Shown here piece by piece: positions 8,242 through 16,291 of a stretch of 59,499 bases of DNA (its first letter is position 1; every line of letters starts with the position of its first letter). Location of the stretch: the NCBI GenBank assembly GCA_944320855.1, contig CALUJF010000014.1:1-59499 (forward strand). Reading direction: 5' to 3'. The notes under the pieces are model-generated. The model had not been told where the DNA came from, ran no database searches, and worked only from the letters and a program-made list of their open reading frames with translations. The position numbers were made by a program, and so were the translations under genes. Source of the stretch: an uncultured Phocaeicola sp. (GTDB lineage: Bacteria > Bacteroidota > Bacteroidia > Bacteroidales > Bacteroidaceae).

Positions 8242-9216
8242 ATGATATATAATAAGAATAAATTCCGTGCCATCACCGTAATGCTGCTCATTCTGTGCAT
8301 CTCCCCGTTCCTGATTAGTGCTCATTGCACAGGGGCAGACGGCATTTCCAATGACCGGCCGGAAGAAAGATATGCATGTGTGGAAGTTCCACGTAGGGTA
8401 GTGTTCTGTGGTGATACAATAGACCTTACACGTTATGACCGCCACGAACGCATGGACCGCGAACTGTTGGCTTTCTCATATATGCACAGCACTTCTATTC
8501 AGACCATAAAACGTGCCAACAGATATTTTCCGGTTATAGTTCCTATATTGAAAGAACACGGAATACCTGAAGATTTCAAATACCTCATGGCTATCGAGAG
8601 CGCGTGCAATCCGTTGGCCCGTTCCGGTGCCGGAGCAGCAGGACTATGGCAGTTCATGCCTGTCACAGGCAAGGAGTATGGGCTTGAAGTCAATTCCCAT
8701 GTCGACGAACGATATAATATAGTAAAAGCGACACATGCCGCCTGCGAGTATCTGCGTGAATCGTACAATAAGTTTGGCGACTGGATAAGTGTGGCAGCAT
8801 CCTATAATGCCGGTCAGGGAAGAATATCCCAGCAGCAGGAAAGACAATATACAGACGAAACTCTCGACCTTTATCTCGTAGAGGAAACGGCACGCTATAT
8901 TTACCGTATCTTCGCGGCAAAAATATTATTCACAGACCCTACATTGTTTGGTTTCAGACTGAAATCGTCCGACCTTTATCCGCAAATCCATTATCGCACA
9001 GTGACGGTTAGTGAGACAATTACTGATTTGGCCCGCTTCGCCAAGAGTCAGGGCACAACCTATGCTCTTCTTAAAAATCTGAACCCCTGGCTGCGCGACA
9101 CATCACTTCCATGTAAGAACAGTAAGGAATATGTATTGATGATTCCCGATAAAGATAAAATGGATTATAATCCTGATTTGACTCTGCCTTATGACAGAAA
9201 ATGGGTCGTTGACTGA
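8242..9216 (+). CDS. Membrane-associated lytic transglycosylase (SLT family)
   Basis: This is a peptidoglycan-cleaving transglycosylase with an SLT/goose-lysozyme-like domain at about residues 100-215. The catalytic Glu is E119 in LMAIESACNP, followed by GAAGLWQFMPVTGKEYGL and AASYNAGQGRI, the three family motifs. The C-terminus (VTVSETITDLARFAKSQ) resembles a LysM-type wall-binding segment, as in MltD. I choose the ATG at 8242, which gives a signal-anchor sequence directly. An in-frame GTG at 8215 would add nine residues and is less likely. It lies 41 bp after the DUF3108 gene and is probably cotranscribed. Confidence 0.88.
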   Translation: MIYNKNKFRAITVMLLILCISPFLISAHCTGADGISNDRPEERYACVEVPRRVVFCGDTIDLTRYDRHERMDRELLAFSYMHSTSIQTIKRANRYFPVIVPILKEHGIPEDFKYLMAIESACNPLARSGAGAAGLWQFMPVTGKEYGLEVNSHVDERYNIVKATHAACEYLRESYNKFGDWISVAASYNAGQGRISQQQERQYTDETLDLYLVEETARYIYRIFAAKILFTDPTLFGFRLKSSDLYPQIHYRTVTVSETITDLARFAKSQGTTYALLKNLNPWLRDTSLPCKNSKEYVLMIPDKDKMDYNPDLTLPYDRKWVVD

Positions 9217-9269
9217 TTTTTTATAGTAAATTGAACTTTTTGTATACTGCTGTCAAAAGCTGTAAACAG

Positions 9270-9277
9270 TATTTTTG
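9270..9277 (+). promoter_or_regulatory. -7 box of the beta-galactosidase gene
   Basis: TATTTTTG matches TAnnTTTG and lies 32 bp before the ATG. The nearest TTTG upstream (9239-9242) is too far (27 bp gap), so the -33 element is unclear. Confidence 0.4.
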
Positions 9278-9309
9278 CAAAAACAATTTTTAAAACATAA
9301 ATTTTTACC

Positions 9310-12300
9310 ATGAAAAAACTATTATTATTCAGCACGGTGTGTGCATGTTCGCTTGCGGCATCTGCCCAAACCTTTAAGGAATGGCAGGACCCTCAGGTGA
9401 ACGAGGTAAACCGTGCCCCTATGCATGCAAATTTCTTTGCATACGAGAACATTGAGGCATCAAAAACAGCTTTGAAAGAAAAGTCGGAAAACTTCATGAC
9501 CTTGAACGGCACATGGAAATTCTTCTGGGTAGAAAACGCCGACCAGCGTCCTACCGACTTCTTCCGTGTAGGATATAACGACAAAGGTTGGGCCGATTTC
9601 CAGGTACCTGCTGTATGGGAACTGAACGGATACGGCGACCCTATCTACGTTAATATTGGCTATGCATGGCGCAACCAGTACAAAAACAATCCTCCTTATG
9701 TTCCGGTAGAGAAAAACCATGTAGGTTCATACCGTAAGGAAATAGTTGTTCCTGCCGACTGGAAAGGAAAGGACATTATCGCTCATTTCGGTTCTGTTAC
9801 GTCAAACATGTATCTCTGGGTAAACGGAAAGTTTGTAGGTTACAGCGAGGACAGCAAGCTTGAGGCAGAGTTTGACATTACCAAATATCTGAAACCGGGA
9901 CAGAAGAACCTCATAGCATTCCAGGTATTCCGTTGGTGCGATGGCTCATATCTTGAAGACCAGGACTTCTTCCGCTACAGTGGAGTGGGACGTGACTGTT
10001 ATCTCTATACCCGCAACAAGAGCCGTATAGACGATATCCGTATCACTCCGGACCTCGACAGTGAATATAAGAACGGAACACTCGATGTAGTTCTCAGCAT
10101 GAAAGGCAATAACAATGTAACTCTGGAATTACTCGATGCACAGGACAATGTTGTGTCTTCCAAAGAAGTGAAAGGCAGCGGAGATGTCAGAACAAAATTC
10201 GAGGTTGAAAACCCCAATAAATGGACAGCCGAAACACCTTATCTTTATACATTGCGTGCCAGCGTGAAGAAAGGCGTTAAGGTGACAGAAGTCGTACCTG
10301 TAAAAGTAGGATTCAGAAAAGTGGAAATCAAGAACGCACAGGTACTCGTCAATGGTCAGCCTGTATTGTTCAAGGGAGCCAACCGTCACGAAATGGACCC
10401 GGACGGAGGTTATGTCGTTTCGCGCGAACGCATGCTTCAGGACATCCAGATAATGAAGAAATTTAATATCAACGCAGTCCGTACTTGTCACTATCCTGAC
10501 GATGCATACTGGTATGAGCTTTGCGACAAATACGGTATCTATATGGTAGCCGAAGCTAACATCGAATCTCACGGAATGGGTTACGGTGAAACCACACTTG
10601 CCAAAGTAGACTCATACCGCAAGGCACATCTCGAACGCAACAAACGAAACGTACAGCGTAATTTCAATCATCCGAGTATCATATTCTGGTCATTGGGAAA
10701 CGAAGCCGGTTACGGACCTAACTTCGAGGCAGCATACGATTGGGTGAAAGCTGAGGACTCAAGCCGTCCTGTACAGTATGAAAGAGCCGGCAAGGATGGA
10801 AAGACAGACATCTTCTGTCCTATGTATTACAGATATAACGCATGTGAAAAATACTCAGCCGATGAAAATAGCCGGAAACCGTTGATACAATGCGAATATG
10901 CACACGCAATGGGAAACTCGCAGGGTGGTTTCAAAGAGTATTGGGATTTAATCCGCAAATATCCTAAATATCAGGGCGGTTTCATCTGGGATTTCGTTGA
11001 TCAGTCATGTCGCTGGACAGGCGAAAACGGTAAGATGATATACGCTTACGGTGGTGATTTCAACCGTTTTGATGCCAGTGACAACAATTTCTGCGACAAT
11101 GGTCTGATAAGTCCTGACCGCGTTCCTAATCCGCATATGTACGAAGTAGGCTATTTTTATCAGAACATCTGGACTACAGCCGGTGACTTTTCGAAGGGCG
11201 AAGTAAAAGTCTACAATGAGAACTTCTTCCGCGACCTTTCAGCATATCGCATGGAGTGGGAACTCCTCAAAGACGGTAAGCCGGTACGCAGTGGAGTAGT
11301 AGACCGCCTTGAAGTTGCACCTCAGCAGACAGCTGCAATAAACCTTCCTATCGGCAAGGTATGCAACAGCGGCGAATGGCTTCTTAATGTCAGGTATATC
11401 CAGAAGAACCGCGAGAATCTCGTACCTGCAGGACACATAGTGGCAAAGAACCAGCTCGTAGTGAAAGGATATGAAGCACCGGCAATCAAGCTTGACAATG
11501 TAGCCGAGTCTAATCAGGCCGTAGTAGCCCCGGTAGTGAACGATGCGAATGTAAACTGCATTGAAGTGACAGGTTCGACATTCAACATACAGTTTGACAA
11601 GAAGACAGGCTATATGGACAGCTATACAGTGTGCGGAACACAAATGATAAAAGAAGGAGCCCAACTCTCCCCGAACTTCTGGCGTGCTCCAACCGATAAT
11701 GACTACGGTGCAGGTCTTCAGAAGAAGTATGCAGTATGGAGAAACCCTGAAATCAAGCTTCTTTCACTGAAGCACGAATCAAAAGACGAACAGGTAGTGG
11801 TCTCAGCCGAATACGAAATGAAGAGCGTATCAGCCAAACTATATCTGACATACACTATCAATAACGTCGGAGCAGTAAAAGTAACACAGAAGATGACAGC
11901 TTCTAAGGATGCCAAAGTATCCGACATGTTCCGTTTCGGTATGCAGCTTGTAATGCCTTCTTCGTTTGAAAATATAGTATATTACGGACGCGGTCCTGTA
12001 GAAAACTATATCGACCGTAACCACAGCACCGACCTCGGTATATACGCTCAGACAGTTACAGAACAGTTCTATCCATATATCCGTCCTCAGGAAAACGGAA
12101 CAAAGACAGACATCCGCTGGTGGAATATGTTGAATGCAGAAGGCAAAGGTCTGCAGTTCGTAGCCGAAGCACCATTCTCAGCTTCAGCACTGCATTACAC
12201 TATCGAGTCGCTTGATGACGGAGTGCAGAAAGACCAGCGTCATTCTTTTGAAGTTGAGCCTTCCGACCTTACAAACGTCCTTATCGACAAAGTTCAGCAA

Positions 12301-12420
12301 GGTCTGGCCTGCGAAGACAGCTGGGGAGCCATTCCATTGCCAAAATACAGAATACCTTATGGTGATTATGAATTTACATTCGTGATGACTCCTATAGATA
12401 ATTCTGTGGTTATTGAATAA
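9310..12420 (+). CDS. GH2 family beta-galactosidase
   Basis: The protein is 1036 residues, the size of LacZ-type enzymes with five domains, and carries a signal peptide ending ASAQT, so it acts in the periplasm or outside the cell. The glycoside hydrolase motifs are complete: acid/base E465 in WSLGNEAGYGP and nucleophile E529 in IQCEYAHAMGNS. The small-chain domain near the end (SPNFWRAPTDNDYGAG, then YYGRGPVENYIDRN) is as in E. coli LacZ. It hydrolyses terminal beta-galactosides; glycan-derived substrates are likely, but specificity cannot be read from sequence. It is a single gene outside any SusC/D cluster, with its own strong terminator. I leave the symbol empty because LacZ orthology is not shown. 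Confidence 0.92.
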   Translation: MKKLLLFSTVCACSLAASAQTFKEWQDPQVNEVNRAPMHANFFAYENIEASKTALKEKSENFMTLNGTWKFFWVENADQRPTDFFRVGYNDKGWADFQVPAVWELNGYGDPIYVNIGYAWRNQYKNNPPYVPVEKNHVGSYRKEIVVPADWKGKDIIAHFGSVTSNMYLWVNGKFVGYSEDSKLEAEFDITKYLKPGQKNLIAFQVFRWCDGSYLEDQDFFRYSGVGRDCYLYTRNKSRIDDIRITPDLDSEYKNGTLDVVLSMKGNNNVTLELLDAQDNVVSSKEVKGSGDVRTKFEVENPNKWTAETPYLYTLRASVKKGVKVTEVVPVKVGFRKVEIKNAQVLVNGQPVLFKGANRHEMDPDGGYVVSRERMLQDIQIMKKFNINAVRTCHYPDDAYWYELCDKYGIYMVAEANIESHGMGYGETTLAKVDSYRKAHLERNKRNVQRNFNHPSIIFWSLGNEAGYGPNFEAAYDWVKAEDSSRPVQYERAGKDGKTDIFCPMYYRYNACEKYSADENSRKPLIQCEYAHAMGNSQGGFKEYWDLIRKYPKYQGGFIWDFVDQSCRWTGENGKMIYAYGGDFNRFDASDNNFCDNGLISPDRVPNPHMYEVGYFYQNIWTTAGDFSKGEVKVYNENFFRDLSAYRMEWELLKDGKPVRSGVVDRLEVAPQQTAAINLPIGKVCNSGEWLLNVRYIQKNRENLVPAGHIVAKNQLVVKGYEAPAIKLDNVAESNQAVVAPVVNDANVNCIEVTGSTFNIQFDKKTGYMDSYTVCGTQMIKEGAQLSPNFWRAPTDNDYGAGLQKKYAVWRNPEIKLLSLKHESKDEQVVVSAEYEMKSVSAKLYLTYTINNVGAVKVTQKMTASKDAKVSDMFRFGMQLVMPSSFENIVYYGRGPVENYIDRNHSTDLGIYAQTVTEQFYPYIRPQENGTKTDIRWWNMLNAEGKGLQFVAEAPFSASALHYTIESLDDGVQKDQRHSFEVEPSDLTNVLIDKVQQGLACEDSWGAIPLPKYRIPYGDYEFTFVMTPIDNSVVIE

Positions 12421-12445
12421 CGATAACTGTTATATCATCATGATT

Positions 12446-12481
12446 AAAGCCCTCCGAGCATCGTTTGTTCGGAGGGCTTTA
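12446..12481 (+). terminator. Terminator after the beta-galactosidase gene
   Basis: A perfect 12-bp stem AAAGCCCTCCGA / TCGGAGGGCTTT with an 11-nt loop lies 25 bp after the stop codon. Confidence 0.9.
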
Positions 12482-12503
12482 TGTCTTTATTATCTCAAAC
12501 TCA

Positions 12504-12725
12504 GTGAACGCTTAATGAACGCCAAATGAACATCTGGTGAACACGAAATGAACCGGCAAACAAGTCGTATATACTGTAGTATCCGTTGTCAAATTCATTA
12601 CGCAAAGATAATAATTATGTTTAGATAATGGCGTTTAAACACCATTTAAATACTGCTTAAACACCATTTAATAACGTTCAAAATCCATTCAAATACCGTT
12701 CACCGACCGTTCATTAGCCGTTCAC
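12504..12725. repeat. Phased array A: 11-bp-pitch TGAAC / TTTAAA / GTTCA units
   Basis: Non-coding. Five TGAAC units start at 12505, 12516, 12527, 12538 and 12549, all exactly 11 bp apart. After about 80 bp come TTTAAA-type units at 12634, 12645, 12656 (CTTAAA) and 12667 (TTTAAT). TTCA units then follow at 12677, 12688, 12699, 12710 and 12721, again 11 bp apart. The outermost units are complementary (GTGAACG with CGTTCAC, ATGAACG with CGTTCAT). A -7-like box on the minus strand (complement of CAAAGATA, 12603-12610) sits between the halves. It fills most of the gap between the beta-galactosidase terminator and the Fic promoter. Confidence 0.85.
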
Positions 12726-12823
12726 TCGTGCTTTTATCATCTTTCGGACCGGTGATTCCTGCAAGCATCCACAATGTGTCAAAAGGGCAATGATTGGAAT
12801 ATTCTGCTTATTTTAATCATAAA

Positions 12824-12854
12824 ATGACGAGAATAATTTGCTTATTCTCGTCAT
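12824..12854. promoter_or_regulatory. Perfect 13-bp inverted repeat (candidate operator) over the Fic promoter
   Basis: ATGACGAGAATAA (12824-12836) and TTATTCTCGTCAT (12842-12854) are perfect inverted repeats around a 5-nt centre. The centre contains the likely -33 TTTG (12837-12840). A DNA-binding dimer here would block the promoter. The Fic protein itself ends in a winged-helix-like domain, so autoregulation is a reasonable guess. Confidence 0.7.
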
Positions 12855-12868
12855 AAAACTTATTTTTG
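12837..12868 (+). promoter_or_regulatory. Promoter of the Fic gene
   Basis: TTTG (12837-12840), 20 bp, then TATTTTTG (12861-12868), fitting the Bacteroidales consensus. It predicts a very short leader before the ATG at 12886. Confidence 0.65.
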
Positions 12869-12885
12869 TGAAAAACTGACGTGAA

Positions 12886-13998
12886 ATGAGACCGATATAC
12901 ATTTGGCAGCATCCGGCATGGCCGGTATTTACTTGGAATGATTCACGCCTTATCACGCTGCTCTCCGAGGTTCGTAGTTTGGAAGGCAGGATATATGGCA
13001 TGATGAGTGGATTAGGGTTTGATATACAAAGTCATGCTTCGTTGGACGTTATGACTGAAGATGTGTTACGCTCCAGCGAAATTGAGGGAGTGATATTGAA
13101 CTCAGACAGAGTCCGCTCCTCTATAGCCAAACATTTGGGACTCGATACTGTTGGAATGCCTGAGCCTGACCATTATACGGAGGGAGTGGTACAGGTGATG
13201 ATAGACGCCGTGAAAAATTGTCAAAATCCGCTTGATACCGAAAGGTTATGCAGTTGGCATGCAGCTATGTTTCCTACCGGCAGGAGCGGTATGTATGCAA
13301 TAACCGTAGGCATATACAGAACAGGCGATGAACCGATGCAGATTGTTTCCGGTGCAATGGGGAAAGAGAAAGTTCACTATGAGGCACCACCGTCAGATGC
13401 TGTGCCACAAATGATGGATGAATTCATTGCTTGGGTGAACGGCTGCCAAAACATAGACCCTATATTGAAAGCAGCTGTAGCCCATTTGTGGTTTGTTGCT
13501 ATACATCCTTTTGACGATGGTAACGGACGTTTGTGCAGAACCATCACGGACATGCTTTTGGCCAAGGCAGACGGATACCGATTGCGATTCTACAGTATGT
13601 CGGCAGAAATATTGCGCGAAAAGAAATCCTATTATGAGGTCTTGGAAAAGACAACAACAGGCACGCCTGATCTGACCGCTTGGCTCGAATGGTTTCTGCA
13701 GACAATGAAATCAGCTATACTCCGTTCGCAGGATATGGCAAAGCGTATCGTAAGTAAAAGCTCTTTTTGGCAGCGCAACCGACATATATCTATGAATGAA
13801 AGGCAAGTGAAAGTCATAAATATGCTGTGGGAAGGTTTTGACGGAAAACTCACTTCTTCCAAGTGGGCTAAAATAACCAAATCATCGCAAGCTACGGCTC
13901 TCAGGGATATCACTGACCTTGTAGGTAAAGGAATACTGTCTGTGGCATCCGATGGAGGTCGCAGCACTCACTATATCTTGAATGAGGATGAGAAATAA
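12886..13998 (+). CDS. Fic family protein with DUF4172 N-terminus and C-terminal winged helix
   Basis: Fic proteins usually transfer AMP (sometimes other phosphate groups) to Ser, Thr or Tyr of target proteins. The catalytic motif HPFDDGNGRLCR begins at H207 and matches HPFx[DE]GNGRxxR in full. An inhibitory helix motif [ST]xxxE[GN] lies near the N-terminus (S63 to E67-G68), the class II arrangement, so activity is probably self-restrained. The N-terminal IWQHPAWPVFTW block is typical of DUF4172. The last 60-70 residues (NERQVKVINMLWEG to THYIL) look like a winged helix. The gene stands alone with a palindrome across its promoter. It could be a regulator, a toxin-like modifier or a stress factor. 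Confidence 0.88.
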   Translation: MRPIYIWQHPAWPVFTWNDSRLITLLSEVRSLEGRIYGMMSGLGFDIQSHASLDVMTEDVLRSSEIEGVILNSDRVRSSIAKHLGLDTVGMPEPDHYTEGVVQVMIDAVKNCQNPLDTERLCSWHAAMFPTGRSGMYAITVGIYRTGDEPMQIVSGAMGKEKVHYEAPPSDAVPQMMDEFIAWVNGCQNIDPILKAAVAHLWFVAIHPFDDGNGRLCRTITDMLLAKADGYRLRFYSMSAEILREKKSYYEVLEKTTTGTPDLTAWLEWFLQTMKSAILRSQDMAKRIVSKSSFWQRNRHISMNERQVKVINMLWEGFDGKLTSSKWAKITKSSQATALRDITDLVGKGILSVASDGGRSTHYILNEDEK

Positions 13999-14031
13999 AA
14001 AATCAGATTGCTGGTGAAAATACTCTAACAT

Positions 14032-14074
14032 GAAAGGGAGAAGTCTTTAATACTCCTCCCTCTTCGGTTTTTTG
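14032..14074 (+). terminator. Possible terminator after the Fic gene
   Basis: AAGGGAG (about 14034-14040) can pair with CTCCCT (14056-14061), followed by CTTCGGTTTTTTG. The stem is short and imperfect. Confidence 0.4.
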
Positions 14075-14097
14075 TATAGTTTTAATTGTCACATGTC

Positions 14098-14766
14098 TTA
14101 TTTCTTCACCAGAGAAACATTGTCAATCAAAGCCTTTGTGTCTTTATTCTGCAATTGTATAACGACTACGAAATCCTTAATCATATCCTCGCTTGCGTCA
14201 GTCACGTTAATTTTACCGCCTTTGGCTTCTACACCCTGTGGACTTGCAAAGTTATCTACCGCCTTGCTAAGGTCAAATTTGGCAGTTACTTTCACCCATT
14301 TGTCCAGTTTCTTTTCTGCTCTGCTGAAAGCTGCTGCCGATTGTTTCTTTGTTGTTTCGTCATTGATGTCGAAACCTTCACGCAGGAAGAACATTTTGTC
14401 GTTGTTTGCACTCTTAAGGAATACTCTCACCTGAGTCTTAGGAGTAAGAGCCTTCATGTCGAATGTCAATGTGTAGATACCTTTCTCGGCTCCTTGTACA
14501 CGCTGTCCTACATACGATCTGTACCATGAATTATCCGAGGTGTTTTCTATCTGTACGGCATTTCCATGAGCGTTGTCATCTTTCACGTTTGCGAAAGTGG
14601 TTTTACCTTCTGTCTTGTCAAAGAAGAACCAGTCGGTCGAGGCCGGAGTTTTGTTTACAGTTTCTGTATTCACTTCGGTGCTGAAATCACCGTTTTTAAT
14701 GATGTTTTGTGCATTTGCGGTAAAAGTTGCTGCCACAAATGCTGTAGCTAAAATAATTTTTTTCAT
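14098..14766 (-). CDS. Secreted protein with carbohydrate-binding-module-like beta-sandwich
   Basis: A 222-residue protein with a clear signal peptide (MKKIILATAFVAATFTANAQ). The mature part starts NIIKNGDFSTEV and ends ALIDNVSLVKK. Opening with NGDFS and closing with IDNVSL is the usual outline of CBM4/9-like jelly-roll domains. No catalytic motif is seen, and no enzyme is fused or adjacent, so it may be a stand-alone glycan-binding or envelope protein. It has no obvious promoter of its own; the promoter left by the truncated Rpn copy at 14823-14962 points at it. The fold guess is moderate and the function unknown. Confidence 0.65.
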   Translation of the reverse strand: MKKIILATAFVAATFTANAQNIIKNGDFSTEVNTETVNKTPASTDWFFFDKTEGKTTFANVKDDNAHGNAVQIENTSDNSWYRSYVGQRVQGAEKGIYTLTFDMKALTPKTQVRVFLKSANNDKMFFLREGFDINDETTKKQSAAAFSRAEKKLDKWVKVTAKFDLSKAVDNFASPQGVEAKGGKINVTDASEDMIKDFVVVIQLQNKDTKALIDNVSLVKK

Positions 14767-14822
14767 GTTATTATGAGTTTAAATGTAACGTATTGATTTT
14801 CTTGTTCATAAGTACCTTAGAG

Positions 14823-14903
14823 TTACCCTTCAACCAACTTCAAGTTCGCCTTGTCCCTGAGCAGGCGTTTTATTGCCCAGTCGAATCTGATATAGCTTCC
14901 CAT
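14823..14903 (-). pseudogene. Truncated 5' remnant of an Rpn-type nuclease gene
   Basis: The reading frame encodes 26 residues, starting MGSYIRFDWAIKRLLRDKAN and ending KLVEG, then TAA. The first 20 residues match the intact Rpn gene at 17293-18066 with a single change, after which the match stops. The similarity also continues upstream of the ATG to about 14962, covering a correctly spaced promoter: minus-strand TATATTTG (complement of 14925-14932), 19 bp, TTTG (complement of 14952-14955). It is a partial duplication or a deletion scar, and its promoter may still fire toward 14766. Confidence 0.85.
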
Positions 14904-14924
14904 AAATGCAAGTTTTGGTTTCTG

Positions 14925-14955
14925 CAAATATAGTTATAAGATTTTGTTTTTCAAA
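14925..14955 (-). promoter_or_regulatory. Promoter retained by the Rpn remnant
   Basis: On the minus strand: TTTG, N19, TATATTTG. It is positionally equivalent to the promoter of the intact copy (18089-18119). The only intact downstream gene is the secreted CBM-like protein. Confidence 0.65.
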
Positions 14956-15118
14956 GTGTTTGTAGGGATGAAAAGGGAAATATTGCAGGCATGAATGACA
15001 TTAATAATTACTATAAAAATATTTCTATAAAAAAAAACTTCTATAAAAATATTTTTTATTAAACGTAATTCGTATCTTTACAGTCAAGATTTTTCCAATA
15101 GTATAAAGCTATGTAATT

Positions 15119-16282
15119 ATGTGCATATCAAACAAAATAGGTCCACCAGTAGAAGGTGATGATTTCTTCGGAAGAGAAAAGGAGATACGCCAAGCAAACA
15201 GGTTGCTTGATGGAGGGCATTCTTTGTTGTTGTCCGCACCTCGCCGAATTGGTAAATCTTCATTCGCGAAACGTCTGATAGATGAGAAGAAAGGACAAAA
15301 TTGGAAATGCGTTTATATTGATTTGGAAGAGACTACGACGGAAGAAGGTTTTCTCCGTCTTGTAATAGAAGCGTTCAGCAAAAATCGCATCTGGAAACAA
15401 GTTGTTGAAGGGATGTCGAAAGGTTTGTCTTCGGTATTGGAAAAAATAGATAAAATATCTCTTGGTCCTGTCGAACTAAATCTGGCGAAAAATGAAGACC
15501 GCGAAAGATTGTATAAGAATTTGAAGGATTTGGTCAGGCACGATGAAAATACTTTTATTGTCGTTGATGAATTGACACTCTTCTTATCAGTTCTCAATAA
15601 GAAGGAAGATGGATCTGAAAAGGTCGCTTTTATCCTCAACTGGCTCAGAAGTTTGCGCCAAGTCAGCAAGACAAAAGTTCAGTGGTTATTCTGTGGCTCA
15701 GTCGGCTTGAGAAATTTCACGGCTGCCTTGAATCTTGGTTATACCATCAATGATTTAATGGAATTCAGTCTTGACGAATTAAGCCGTGACGAGGCTGCCG
15801 GCCTTCTTCTTGGACTTTGTAAGTCAGAGGATGTTGAAATGGTGGACGAAGTTGTTGAATACACGTTAAATAGGTTGTATTGGAATATCCCTTATTTCAT
15901 TCAAATAATATTCTCGAAGTTGGTGGAAGATTATGATGGCAAGATAACTCAAGAAGATGTGGATATAGCCTATCGCAAATTATGTTCGGAAAATTTTTTG
16001 ACTACATGGTCGGAGAGGTTGGTTGAATATCGGGAATATGAGGTTCCTGCCAGACAGGTTTTGAAACTTCTTTCTGTCAGACCGGCAGGAATGGAACGTG
16101 AAAGTATATTGAACAGCTTGATGACAGGTCAGGAGCCCACAAAAGTCGGTATTGTCGATTATACTCTGAGCAAAGTCCTTGAGATGTTGGAAAATGATGG
16201 ATATATTATCCGGAAAGATACTTTCCGTGCGTTTCGTTCTCCATTGTTAAGGGATTATTGGTTTGACAGATTTGTCCAATAG
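15119..16282 (+). CDS. P-loop ATPase, archaeal/STAND-like, with C-terminal winged helix
   Basis: A 387-residue cytoplasmic protein opening with a segment typical of the archaeal-type ATPase group (FFGREKEI, residues 16-23). Walker A is SAPRRIGKSS at 39-48 and Walker B is FIVVDE at 146-151. The sensor region follows (WLFCGSVGLRNF), then helices and a C-terminal winged-helix-like segment (LEMLENDGYI, then FRSPLLRDYWF). Such NTPases are signal-transducing or DNA-associated, and many belong to mobile or defence islands, but no target can be named. A TATCTTTA box lies at 15073-15080. A second ATPase gene follows after 9 bp. The pair sits between the intact Rpn gene and its truncated copy. Confidence 0.75.
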   Translation: MCISNKIGPPVEGDDFFGREKEIRQANRLLDGGHSLLLSAPRRIGKSSFAKRLIDEKKGQNWKCVYIDLEETTTEEGFLRLVIEAFSKNRIWKQVVEGMSKGLSSVLEKIDKISLGPVELNLAKNEDRERLYKNLKDLVRHDENTFIVVDELTLFLSVLNKKEDGSEKVAFILNWLRSLRQVSKTKVQWLFCGSVGLRNFTAALNLGYTINDLMEFSLDELSRDEAAGLLLGLCKSEDVEMVDEVVEYTLNRLYWNIPYFIQIIFSKLVEDYDGKITQEDVDIAYRKLCSENFLTTWSERLVEYREYEVPARQVLKLLSVRPAGMERESILNSLMTGQEPTKVGIVDYTLSKVLEMLENDGYIIRKDTFRAFRSPLLRDYWFDRFVQ

Positions 16283-16291
16283 TAAAAAGAT

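Noticed and set aside
9310-12420. Beta-galactosidase as part of the PUL
   Set aside because: It is more than 10 kb from the SusC gene, has its own terminator, and unrelated islands lie between.
12504-12725. CRISPR-like array
   Set aside because: Units are only 5-7 bp with 4-6 bp spacers, the words are palindromic or complementary, and no cas genes are present.
14098-14529. Plus-strand frames opposite the secreted CBM-like gene
   Set aside because: The minus frame has a proper signal peptide and family-like ends; the plus frames do not.
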